Assembly: GCA_000149265.1 (NCBI GenBank)
Contig: CH002036.1
Location: 759,226 to 823,225, forward strand
DNA from: Ciona savignyi
Lineage: Eukaryota > Chordata > Ascidiacea > Phlebobranchia > Cionidae
Reading direction: 5' to 3'
DNA: 64,000 nucleotides
In this document: piece after piece, positions 46,601 to 56,400 of the stretch
Position numbering within the stretch: position 1 is the first letter of the stretch
Layout of the letters: each line of letters begins with the position of its first letter
Translations under genes and position numbers: made by a program
The notes under the pieces: generated by a model
Databases searched by the model: none
What the model saw: the letters and a program-made list of their open reading frames with translations, nothing else
Told to the model about the DNA's origin: nothing

Positions 46601-47500
46601 TTTGTGGGGCATCGAGAAAGGCATAGGCTATACCACTGGATTAATTGGTAGCTACACAACTAAAACAACACATAGGTATTGTCCCCAAAACGAGGTTTAA
46701 ATGACAATTGCTTTTCTTACTAACCCCTGATCCCTGACTACTATCCACCATTCACCATTTAACATCCACCAACCGCTGACCACTAACCACTGATACTAAT
46801 AGGTAAGGCGGTGGTTAAGGATGTGGGAATTGTCAACCAAGTGGAACCGATCCCGCCAACAGTCGCGAACCGAGTCAACGACAAAAAGGCAGAGGTCCAA
46901 AAACGTCGCAAAACTATAGATAAACCAAGTCTCCACTTTCAGTCTAAGATAGATGAACCGGAAAAACCGATAGAAGAGGAAGAAAATGTCACCTTGAAAG
47001 AAGAGCAATTGATAAAGGACGAGAAGGAGAATCCTGTGGAGGCAATCTCTGTGGAGGACGTGGAGGACGTGCAATCCGACATCACGGAGGAAAATGCTAT
47101 TTCGGCTACAACGCAAAACCCAGAAGATGATACCGAGATTGTACTTGAGGAAAACCTTGCAGCGTATGGTAATCTAATGAATGTTATTGGGCTCGAGGCG
47201 CCATTGCAGGTCATAGTCGCCAAGAATTGCACGATCCTAACCGAGACGAAAACCTACCCGACCAAAGTTGAGGATTCATTATCAGTACCAGAAGTCCCAA
47301 AACCCCTAAAAGTTAGCGAGATTGAAGAAGAAAATTTAACACCCTTTTCGACAATAAGTGTCCAGTCGGCAGGAAATGACACTGTCGGTGGAAATGAATC
47401 TGCGGAAAATGATTTTGCCAATTCGACTGGCACTGCCTTGCCTGCTGCAAGCAAAGGATCGCCGAAGCAAAATGTCTCGGGAATTTGCAATATTTTTTGA
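34631..47500 (+). CDS. Soluble guanylyl cyclase beta-2-like subunit with CaaX tail (seventeen exons, complete)
   Basis: Coding exons: 34631-34747, 36552-36673, 37229-37339, 38122-38310, 38671-38811, 39168-39288, 39836-39902, 40740-40845, 41363-41498, 41796-41936, 42526-42627, 43076-43277, 43921-44030, 44990-45116, 45590-45620, 46028-46071, 46803-47500. Total 854 codons, all junctions in frame. It converts GTP to cGMP. The N-terminal H-NOX domain starts MYGL as in beta subunits, keeps the haem ligand His (H103 in LDCMHEF) and the YxSxR haem-propionate motif (Y132, S134, R136), so it should bind haem. H-NOXA ([10 protein letters not shown]) and a short coiled coil follow. The cyclase domain has FSDVVNF (D428), [10 protein letters not shown] (E468, D472) and [14 protein letters not shown] (C538, N545, K549). 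Both metal aspartates are present, unlike beta-1. The tail after about 598 is long, acidic and Lys/Glu-rich, and ends CNIF, a CaaX prenylation signal; mammalian beta-2 also has an extended CaaX tail. Whether it works alone or with an alpha subunit is unknown. Confidence 0.93.
35870..36425. repeat. Two SINE-T copies (35870-36090 minus; 36150-36425 plus)
   Basis: The first reads in reverse (CACGAGCAATCGTTCGATTA, TTGTCGGGTTCGCGAAGATA, ACGCTAATCGGTCGG). The second reads forward (GGACATTGCCTAAACCCAGT, AGTAATCTGACGATAGCCCG, GGGGATAAACATGAAATC). Both are in the first cyclase intron. Confidence 0.7.
36715..37195. repeat. SINE-T fragments in the second cyclase intron
   Basis: A forward 5' half at 36715-36880 (GACCGGTTAGTCTGATGTTT, AACTAGTCGCTAGCTAGTCG, CCTTGGGCAAGGAACTTAAC) is followed by a reverse tail at 36900-36965 and a reverse 5' part at about 37060-37195. 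Confidence 0.65.
37410..37568. repeat. Degenerate ~21-nt minisatellite (about seven units)
   Basis: Units like TACGTCGTCAGTCGGATAGCG recur with substitutions and small length changes. Each holds a TACGTC-like core. It lies in a cyclase intron 70 bp after the exon ending at 37339. The open frame across it (repeated IRRQSD) is a by-product of the repeat. Confidence 0.75.
38395..39000 (+). repeat. SINE-T fragments in cyclase introns (38395-38520, 38870-39000)
   Basis: The first has CGGTAACTTGACGGTGGATG, GAGGTAATCTGACAATTCC and CCGGAATAAAAC. The second has AACCAAATTGAAAGAACGTC, ATACAACATAGTG and AAACCGACGGTGGATGC. The exon 38671-38811 lies between them. Confidence 0.6.
39560..40385 (+). repeat. 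SINE-T fragments (39560-39780, 40235-40385)
   Basis: The first includes ACTCGATAGCTTAATGGTTT, GCAGACATTGCCTAAACCCA and GAGGTGTTCAGACGATTGCC. The second has AGCAGACATTGCCTAAACCC and GAGGTAATCTGACAATTG. Both flank the small exon 39836-39902. Confidence 0.6.
40540..40635 (-). repeat. SINE-L copy
   Basis: Reverse orientation, with ACGATCGGCTCGTTAACATG, TGTATCGGTCGCCTTAACCA and TTTAGCCATGC. Confidence 0.65.
42030..42412. repeat. SINE-L pair (42030-42140 plus; 42300-42412 minus)
   Basis: The forward copy has AAGGTCATGTGGCCGAATGG, TTAACGCGACCGGTACATGT and CATGATTTGATACCGAG. A second B-box-like end occurs at 42185-42215. The reverse copy has GTCGGTATTTGTATAGGTCC and ACCATTCGGCCACACGAA. Together they form a loose inverted pair in a cyclase intron. 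Confidence 0.7.
42680..42990 (+). repeat. Tandem array of the SINE-T inner unit (seven copies)
   Basis: CTGACGATTGCC-like words recur near 42690, 42737, 42787, 42836, 42868, 42917 and 42967 with TTACGTATTCGCGAGGTAAT-like spacers. One unit is shortened (~32 nt). The array fills the intron between exons 42526-42627 and 43076-43277, without a full SINE-T head. Confidence 0.85.
44660..44965 (+). repeat. SINE-L remnant followed by four tandem head-only units
   Basis: A worn SINE-L head (GGCTGAAAGGTTAGCGCGAT) at about 44660 is followed from 44797 by four ~50-nt units. Each has ACGAATGGTTAATACCAACG-like sequence and TTTATCACCTGTATATTATT. Only the A-box part of SINE-L is amplified. The array ends 25 bp before the cyclase exon at 44990. 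Confidence 0.7.
45145..45440 (-). repeat. SINE-T, near full length
   Basis: Reverse orientation: AGGATGTTCATGTTTATCCC, GGGCAATCGTCAGATCACCT, CGCGTCCACCGTTG, AATTCAGACGTTCCCTCAAT, AACAACCGACTTGCTAGCGA, TAACCCTTCGGCTGAAAGGC and ACGGTCGGACG. Confidence 0.8.
45735..46010 (+). repeat. SINE-T copy
   Basis: TAGATAGGTGGGTAAGTGCG, AAAAACTGATCGTTAGCTTG, CAGGGCACTTAAC, CTCCGGTAACCTGTTGGTGG and GGAGGTAAACATGAATGTTC lie in order between cyclase exons 45590-45620 and 46028-46071. Confidence 0.75.
46160..46490. repeat. SINE-L pair (46160-46255 minus; 46390-46490 plus)
   Basis: Reverse copy: ACCGAGATAAGGCTTGGACC and TCGATCGCGTTAACTAATCG plus GCCACACGACTGTAC. Forward copy: GTACGGTCGTGTGGTTGAAT, GGTTAACGCAACC and CATCATGGGTTTTAGTCTGG. 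They lie in the last cyclase intron. Confidence 0.7.
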
Positions 47501-47737
47501 CGACTGTTTCACCAATTTGAAAAACAATTTTGAAGTAGTTAGCATAATGTGGTAATTACCAGGTTATATAGAGCGTATACAAAGTAAATCACAGATTTCT
47601 TTGAATAATCAAGTCCATCATCAAGCGTTTAATCCCGAAAAGGACTGATTTTTGTAAATACTTTGGAACGATGTTTATTTCTGATGGAAATGTTGTATAT
47701 AACAATAACGGTTTAAGGGTGTTGGGTGATATCGTTG

Positions 47738-47743
47738 AATAAA
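47738..47743 (+). terminator. Candidate poly(A) signal AATAAA of the cyclase gene
   Basis: First AATAAA after the TGA stop at 47498-47500, 237 nt downstream. Use is inferred from position. Confidence 0.45.
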
Positions 47744-49094
47744 CAATAACTGTGGTGTTCGTAGTAACAGCGTCATTTTTAATGTCAATTAGTCTCGCAG
47801 AAAGAGAAATTATCAAAGAAATAATTTGTATCCGCAAAGTTTCACGTAAATTTTTAATGAAAAAAGTAAAGTGAGCATTCATATGACTCATACATCTTCA
47901 GCTAGTCAATGATCGATTATTTACCAAAACATCTGTAATGTGCCACATCGAAATTTGTATGTTAAAACATACACGAGCATATGGCAGTGTGATAGGTCAA
48001 TGGTTTTAAACAAAAATGGGCCAACGTACGCCCGACCATAGTGTATAGCAAAACGAATTATTTGGTAAATTGTTCTCAACCAATTAAAAAAAAGGCTGAA
48101 TTGATTTTAAATGTGTGAGCACAATGGAACTCAAAGGTAAAACAATCAATCTACTTGATCACATCGGATGAGTGCATCGCGTTTTGAGCCTAACCTTTGG
48201 GATCAAAACCATTTACTAAGTTTCAGGCAAGACAGCTCGGATGTTGACAGTACCCATAACAAATACTAATACAGATCCTTCAATTGGTTTGTGTGATATT
48301 TGTGTACAATTTTTGAACAATTACCTTCGACGTGTTTATCAATAAGTATTAATTTAAAATTAGTAAATAATCGAAGTTTTAAACTGGTGATTAACTTAAA
48401 TATATAATAAATAAACAAAAACGCCTAGATTTTATTACGACTTTAACACAGGACTTGGTTCGTTCTACTCTTATTTACTATCCGAAATGTAGAACGTTGC
48501 GCAGACCGAAGTGGAAATTTTGCATGAAAAACGTATAAAGTTTCTTGACATTATGATTTGATATGGAGTGGGTATTTGCAGAAAATGAGATCGTTAAGCT
48601 AAATTTTTCGAAGTGAGGTTTTCACATATCTCATGTACTGTTGCATTTAATTTGTTTTACCCAGCGTCCAAATTAGTAGTGGACAAATATTTTAATTCAT
48701 TTTTAACATCATTTCAGGATGATTATCCTATTCCCCTTTCCTAAGTCTAAGTGGCACAATATGGAAATAAACAAAGATGCTTTTAGTACAACTATAATTG
48801 ATTAAATCCGAAAAGCGAATACTTTATTCCCAAATCAAGATATTAAGTTTGGAAAGGTAACTTGGTACCCATTTATTATATACAAAGTGTATAAGACATA
48901 TCAAAAGTGATAAGATAACCAGACAACCCTTTCGTTTCATTTAGAAAATGTATACATCAATTTCGGAAAGATAACTCGGATGCCCACTGGGTAGGTTTGA
49001 TTGTGGAAAATGCAAATAAAGGTTATTAGATTATAATCAGCAAACCTCGCTTAAACAAATGGGTAAAACTAAAACATATAGGTTAAATTAAAAT

Positions 49095-49537
49095 CAGGGC
49101 CGGTTTTAGGCCGATTTGACCGATTAGATCAAATTGGGCCCCGCACCTTGAAGGGGCCCCGCGCTAGCGGGGGTCTTTCTGTATTACGAGGTTTAAAACA
49201 CTACTGAAACGTAAAATAAAAATTGAAATAATATTCTTTCTCATATTATCAATTTGTTATGCATCGTGACTAAGTCAAATTTATATTTCTGTGTCTGCCT
49301 GTTACGTCATAATGAGTATGGTTGCTAAACAATATAGATATGTTTGGAAGTAAAATAATATATTGTAAATAAGCATCCACATTACCTTTAATTTGTTTTA
49401 TAGCAAGTATTAAATGTCTATTTTTGTAGTTTGTATGTATTTTATGATATATAAACACCAATAAATTTTGCTATGAAGAGTAGGGGCCCCGCCATCACAT
49501 TTCTAATTGGGCCCCGCGGTTCCTAGCACCGGGCCTA
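49095..49537 (+). mobile_element. hAT-type non-autonomous element, copy 2
   Basis: Opposite orientation to the copies at 16335 and 62619. It starts CAGGGCCGGTTTTAGG and ends CCTAGCACCGGGCCTA. The flanks ATTAAAAT (49087-49094) and ATTAAAAC (49538-49545) are an 8-bp duplication with one mismatch. Length is 443 bp, with no transposase. Confidence 0.87.
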
Positions 49538-50324
49538 ATTAAAACGATAAGAGCGCTCTGTAAAATTAACCCGAAGATGAGCACTAGACGATTTCTTGTG
49601 CTATAACGACCCGTACGTTTTGCCGTTCGCGATAGTTAAAGTGAGTATCATATAATACAACTTGCAGCATTTATTTAGAGTTTAGACTGTGAAACCAATC
49701 GTGTCAAAAAAGAATTGTTTACTGAGTATACCTATAGATTATGTCTAAACAATAGCCTAAAACAAAGTAAGCCAAAGTAATTACATACTTTACGTCAGCT
49801 AAAAAAACAAGTGGTTTATCATATAGCAAAAGGAACTATACCAATCTATTTTAGTACACTAACCACATTTAATCGTCCGTTACATACCGGTTCAGTAAGC
49901 TTAAATTCTTAGTCCTGTGGCGTCACAAGGCTTTTTGTGACGCAACATAAAAGTTTAAGGCGCAATGTGGGTTCAGGTTAAAGACAAATACAGGTACCGG
50001 TAATAAAAATTTCAATACACTGTAAATATTTAAGTTGGGCAGTAAGAAAAGGGTTATCGGACTTACGTTATTTCAATACTTATTTGGGCTTACGTCATTT
50101 CAAAAATTACATAGTTACTGGTAATACGCATTTAAATACACTTTAAATATTTGAGTTTGACAAAAAGGCCCTGGTAATCGGGCGGACGACATTCCAAGAC
50201 TTATTTAAGTTCGGGAAAGACGAATTTGAACAGATAAGAAATAGAATAGCGAATTTGTTTAAACTATTTATGTGTACTATTGCTTAAATTTCAGTACATA
50301 AGTTTAATATGTCGAATTAAGGCA

Positions 50325-50450
50325 GCGTTATTTCAGTTTGTTGGGTATGAATGAGACGTTCCTTCAATTTTGGTGGAACAAAAAAAAAAACGAGAATGTC
50401 CGTTTAGTGCCTTGTGCAAGTATACAACCGACAAGCTAGTGACCACTTAC
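50325..50450 (-). repeat. SINE-T fragment
   Basis: CAGTTTGTTGGGTATGAATG, AGACGTTCCTTCAATTTTGG, GTCCGTTTAGTGCCTTG and ACAACCGACAAGCTAGTGAC are in reverse order of the SINE-T body. Confidence 0.6.
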
Positions 50451-50738
50451 GAACTATTTTTTTAATTTGTACCTTTTTTCTTTCACTTGAATGATAAAAC
50501 ATATGAATGCTTTGATATATAAAAAATTTCGTGTTTCATTTTACGTCGTTTCTTGTAAATACGGTATTGGTAACATAACACGGTATTATCATAGTGCAAT
50601 ATCTACGGGAAATGGTAAAAACCAGACAATCTGGCGACAGATTGTGAAAAAGGGGTAATCTTACTATAACCCTTGCTATGACTCTTTTGGTTAAATAAAA
50701 AATACCCTAACCTTCCTTAAATAAATTAGTTTACCTTA

Positions 50739-50969
50739 TCATTGGCCGATTAGTTTTTGTTGTTTTTTTAGTGTCATATCACTGAAACTGTCAGGATTAA
50801 ATATGACGTCATTGTCACGGTTGGATACCACTTTCAAAAATGGGGACACAATGAAATCGACGACCTCTATTGTGGAAGTGCGGCGACTTGATCCTGGTAT
50901 GATTTGATACTTATTTGGTGACGGCTGGGCTAAGGTTATTTCACGCATTTGTACGCTCGTGGTACGCTA
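50739..50969 (-). CDS. Possible terminal exon of an unrecognised minus-strand gene
   Basis: An acceptor-like ACACTTAG at the right edge is followed by an open frame of 76 codons to a stop at 50739-50741. The product includes MREITLAQPSPNKYQIIPG, VVDFIVSPFLKVVSNRD and DVIFNPDSFSDMTLKKQQ. The residue make-up looks protein-like and the local GC content is above the surroundings. I do not recognise a family, and I could not find an upstream exon in frame. The same stretch is also open on the plus strand further right, so it could be chance. Confidence 0.25.
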
Positions 50970-51714
50970 AGTGTTTAATCTTAAACGAATGGAAAGAGGG
51001 CGGAAATGTGTTATTCCCACGAGTGTCTTTCGACACACACCTAATACGGATACAGCCCGAAAGTTTAAGTTCCCTTTTCCAAATAGGGTATTCGGTTTAA
51101 GACCACCAAATCATACACAAATTAAGGATGAAAAACTGCTGACCAGAAGTGGGGAAATTAGTTATAATGTTACGAGCATGAGGGCTCGTTTGTTGTGTAC
51201 CTTTTATACACTTTTAGCACACCTTTTTAAACACAGTTTTATACCTAGGTCACTTTTATTTCAAATTTAGTTTATACCCTTTGTACTTTTCATATTTTTC
51301 ATCTTTGCGCTTCTGTTTTAACACGCACGTTTAATTTATCGATCTCTCGGGGCATTTAAGCAATTAACGTCTGCGTTAGTGCAGTGCTGATTCTGTCTTT
51401 GGTGTTATCCGGCTATTTGTGTACAGCGAATTTAGTTCTCTCTTGGCTTTGTAACGATTAAGACGGTATTATAACGGATATTTTTATGTCAGTTTTATGT
51501 GTGTAAATAATCGTGACTATGTTAAAGCAAAAACGTATCAAGCCCTAGTAAATGGTCCGACGGTATACCGTTAGGACAGAGTTCCGAAGAACCATAGGTA
51601 ATCGGTAACAATAACACTGCCCAAAACACGAATCTCAAACCCAGAACTAACCCTAAATCCTTATTCTTTATTGTATTATGTAGTTTTCAACTATATAGTT
51701 TTAAACTCAGCAAC

Positions 51715-52945
51715 ACATGGTTAACGCGACCGATTAATATACTTAAAAAACGGTTGTTGTAAAAATCCAATTACGGGCTGAAACCTTAACCCGGTAAAAA
51801 AAATTAAAATAAGCGCAGGCGGGATGGGGTTTGGACTAATATAAATTTTATCAAGTAATCAGCGCACGCACCAAAAACACGTACCAAGATAAAAACATGT
51901 AACACATATTCCTGTAATTTAGTAATGTCCATTTAACCCGCCATTTCTAGACGAATTAGTAAAAAACTACGTTTTAATACCCGTGATGGACTTGTTTAAT
52001 TAAAACTACATTTTAATACGATTTATAAACAATCAATAAACCAAAAAAGGTACTGCAGAATTGGTTTATATATATATCGATTGCGTTAACCACTTGGCCG
52101 TCTCGATTCCTTTACATATACCCGCTGAGCAGAGTCCAGGCTGGGACAGTGATGATAACTTTTAGAGACAGCTATGATAACATTGTAAAAGTCATTCGAA
52201 TCTGTGTCCATGCTATAGTGAACTCGAGTTCAATTGAAAACAAGCATTTCCATAGCCGGAAACTTGCATTCATAAAAACATCGGAAATACGCCATTTCCG
52301 TGGCTTTCATTCATTATTGGCTTATTTCGATTTCTTATTGCGTTTGTGAAGCATCTACCGTCATTCGTCATTTGCTGAGTGCTTTTATACGTTAAAGAAC
52401 TTATTTCGTTGTTGGCCTGCTTATTTATTAAATGTAGACCTCATTATTTTTATATGTATAGACAGAACAGTTTAATCTAGTTATGTCATTTTAAAGTGCG
52501 GTTATGTTTAACTGTGCTTAATTGCTTAATTTAAAAAAACCAAAGCATATTAATTTCGTTTAAACGATAATGTGCTTAGTGAGAATATGACGTAAACGAA
52601 AATGAAAACAAAGTCAGTCATCGTCGAGATCTTAAAAATGTGACCGTAAAATAAAACTGCGATCTTTTTTTTATTACTGAGCCAAATTTGAACCCAAGAT
52701 GCGACTAGCACCGCTTTTGTATAGGAGTAGATATATTTATAAGTCGCGTTAACCATTCGGCCACACGACCGTACCAACAGCTAGGTGCGTCATCTTTCAA
52801 ACGGAAAATTAGATCATAATATCCGCCATTTTTATACGGTTCTGTGGCCGCAAAAAGTTAACGCGGCCGATACACATACCGACTCTGTAAAAATAGGTCC
52901 TATAGTCACTAGCCTATCTTGGTACAAAACTTGGCTCGGTAAATA
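51715..52945. repeat. Four SINE-L copies (51715-51800 +, 52040-52110 -, 52670-52775 -, 52839-52945 +)
   Basis: Heads read ACATGGTTAACGCGACCGAT, ATCGATTGCGTTAACCACTT (reverse), AAGTCGCGTTAACCATTCGG (reverse) and GTTAACGCGGCCGATACACA. B-box-like ends and A/T tails are visible on the first, third and fourth. The last two form an inverted pair about 60 bp apart. Confidence 0.7.
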
Positions 52946-53468
52946 TACCCACAATGTTTCTCCGAATCTTTTGAAATAATCCGGGTAGTTCAAGGACAGC
53001 GCTGGAATTGATTGGTTGTTGGTCGTATTTTCCGTTGCATTGGTATAGCTTTACCCCACACGTTTATTCGATGTTCAAGTGTGTATATTTCGATTTAAAC
53101 AACATATTTTTTTAATTAGGTTCGGCGACAATAGCCGGGTAAATCCATACTGAATATTTGATTGGATTATTAACATGTTTTAACGATTGTCGCTTTACCG
53201 CATTTTCACGTTTCCTTTTTTATGGAGTATCCCGTTGCGTTGCGTATTTTTATCTTGAAAACAAGATTAAACTGAACTAAATGCGGACGTCGTAAGATCA
53301 AAAATGGTGCTACCAATTACAGTAAATAGAAGAAATAAGATGTTTGAAAACACAATTGACCAGATTTTTACATTTATTTTAGCTTTACTATCCAGTTAAA
53401 CATTTGTGAGGTATTTTAACTGTATTCCTATATTTTCAGTAAACGCTGCTAACATTCAAACCCCGAAA

Positions 53469-56400
53469 ATGAAAAAGAGAGAAATGTGTTGTAAACTGGT
53501 CACCACGGTTTTTGGCGAACTCCTAGGACGCTGCCTGCTCCTTGGGTTATGCGCTCTGACCATCTGGAGATTGACCTTAAGTGACCCCTCTTTCCCGCAT
53601 TGGGGCTTCGCCATTCTATCAATTGGGATTTTGCTCTCATTAGGTGAGAATGTTATGTTTTTAAGGTTTGGCGGCCGCGTCCGCTATATCCATCATTTCT
53701 ATCTCTTTTGTTTAATGACCTGTTTTAACGGCATCCTTTTTTAATTACGTATGTCAACGACTCTTAGTTTTGCTGTCCTTTTTTCAAAATTTTTGCTCAA
53801 CTTAGATTGTATTAGTTAAACATGTTAAAGAGTTAAAAATCTTTACAATCAGTTGGTTGGCCATACACAATATATGTACAGAGTGGCTGTTATTCGGGCG
53901 GTTAGCTTTATTCTCGAGATCGTAAACTGTTTGCCTGCAGCAATCCACAAAAATCCAAGGTTATACACGAATAGTAGGTGGCTGTTTTCGTACACGCAAC
54001 CTTCCGCTCAAATTTTAAATTTAAAATTCACGCTAACATTAAAATTTCAATAAACAACAACAATATATACAACGCAGTCGCACAGAACCATACCACCCGT
54101 GAGCATGTTATTTTCAGTTTTCAAACGTTGCAATTAAAGGCAGCATTAGAATGTTAATATTTAGATCGTATCCTTTGATCTACTGATCGCAAAATAGGTA
54201 GTAGGCCGTGTTAGGAGCTCGGTATAAAGTGTAACTGACATTTGAAATCGGCCTATGGTTATAACAATTACTCTAAAGGTACAAGTGCAATATGGTGAAC
54301 AGTCATTGAATACGATGCATAAATCGACATTTCGATTTATTTTTACAACGAACTTTTTTTTAACAATTTCAGTCGATTGTCTGCAGTCTGCATGGTACAA
54401 ATCCAAAATCTACGGTTACTGGCACTTTTACAAGTACATTCATTGGTCCGGCAGAACCTGGTAATTGTTTGATATTAAAATTGATTTAATAAATGTAATT
54501 ACTTCTCGGCCTAATTGGAATTTTGTTCACGCTTGAAGACTTGTATTGTTGTACCAGAATTAAACAAAATGATCCGGAGACCTTAAAAGGCGAATAGTAA
54601 TTTAACAAGTTGTAAAATTGTAATTTTAAATATGTGATTTGTTATAATAGTATACTTGTTATCTCTGGAAGCAAGAAAACCTAGCAATCTTAATAATGCA
54701 GATAAACGTCATCTTATGTATCGCTTAACGTCGGGCTAATGCAGTGTGTTGTACATGTTACAGACACTACTACAGTTTATAATTGAAGACGTTGTTATGA
54801 TAAAAAAACAATAAAGTGAAAAGACGATAATGTTTATCTTCAACCTATGTTTTATGTTGAATACTTTACCAGTAACGTTTAAATAAACCAACTTATACAA
54901 GGTTCGATCCAAATACCTTGTTCTGCTTGGCTACCATAGTGCCCACCCTGGCATGCACGGAGTTAGCTGCATTCAACATGCACCAGTCCGAATTGCAAAT
55001 GCGGTAAGTCTGAATAGCAGCTTTTAGAATGGGATTGGATAATTATGTTCATCCAAGAGAATGGAAAAACGTAAGGGGGGTCCACACGTGCAATCGTCAG
55101 ATTACTTTGCGAATATGAAAGGGAGTGTTATCACACGGGCAATCCCCATTACCTCGCGAATACGCAGGGCGGCGTTATCACACGTACAGTCATCAGATTA
55201 CCTTACGAATACGTAATGGAGCGTTATCACACGGGCAATCGTCCGATTACCTCGCAAGTACGTATGGGAGCGTTATCACCCGGTCCATCGGTAGAATACC
55301 TCACGCCACCATCGGGTTGCTTATGTGTGTTGTATCTGATTCAGACGTTCCTGCAATTTGGTAGAACCCCTTATTCCGCTAGGTTCAGGCAATGACCGCA
55401 AAGTGCTAAGGACACAACGCGTAGCTAGCCACCAGTTTCGAAACTACAACCCTTCGGCAGAACGGCAACGCATTATCTCTGCAAGCTAATCGATCGGTTT
55501 TAAATGTCATAGTTCCCTTGTATGGAATAAAAACACTGCATTTAAGTTCGTTTATTTCCCGGTTGCTCTTTAACGGCGAAGCAATGACCCGAAACTTGAG
55601 TACCGGCTAATTTTTATTGTGTTGTTTAATCGCTATGTTTTTTGCTCGGTTGATACTGCTGCGTTGGGTTTGACTTAAAAATCCAAATTTATTCCAATAA
55701 AGGATTATGACGAATTATTGGGCTTATGACGGAATGTTGGGATTATGACGAAATATTTAGATTATGACGAAATATTGGCATTATGACGAAATATTTAGAT
55801 TATGACGAAACATGGGCATTATGACGAAAAATTTAGATTATAATGAGTACTATCATAGAATAATGAGTACACATTGATATTTATGAATGGCAGTGTAAAC
55901 AACATGTTNNNNNNNNNNNNNNNNNNNNNNNNNNNNNNNNNNNNNNNNNNNNNNNNNNNNNNNNNNNNNNNNNNNNNNNNNNNNNNNNNNNNNNNNNNNN
56001 NNNNNNNNNNNNNNNNNNNNNNNNNNNNNNNNNNNNNNNNNNNNNNNNNNNNNNNNNNNNNNNNNNNNNNNNNNNNNNNNNNNNNNNNNNNNNNNNNNNN
56101 NNNNNNNNNNNNNNNNNNNNNNNNNNNNNNNNNNNNNNNNNNNNNNNNNNNNNNNNNNNNNNNNNNNNNNNNNNNNNNNNNNNNNNNNNNNNNNNNNNNN
56201 NNNNNNNNNNNNNNNNNNNNNNNNNNNNNNNNNNNNNNNNNNNNNNNNNNNNNNNNNNNNNNNNNNNNNNNNNNNNNNNNNNNNNNNNNNNNNNNNNNNN
56301 NNNNNNNNNNNNAGTTTAAGTTAACCCGGTTGCTGGAACAAAACAACAAATACCATTTCATAAATCTTAAAATAACACCCAGTGCAGCAGAAGGTCATGT

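Larger units (their letters stand above)
47501..53468. other. Intergenic region between the cyclase and TMEM26-like genes
   Basis: It holds the cyclase 3' UTR at the left, a hAT-type element at 49095-49537, SINE fragments, a repeat B fragment (51600-51680) and one possible minus-strand terminal exon (50739-50969). I see no assembled gene. A 5' untranslated exon of the TMEM26-like gene could lie near the right end. Confidence 0.5.

Noticed and set aside
46796-47232. Minus-strand frames of 97-106 codons
   Set aside because: Antisense to the acidic tail exon of the cyclase; Glu/Lys codons read backwards give Phe/Ser-rich open frames.
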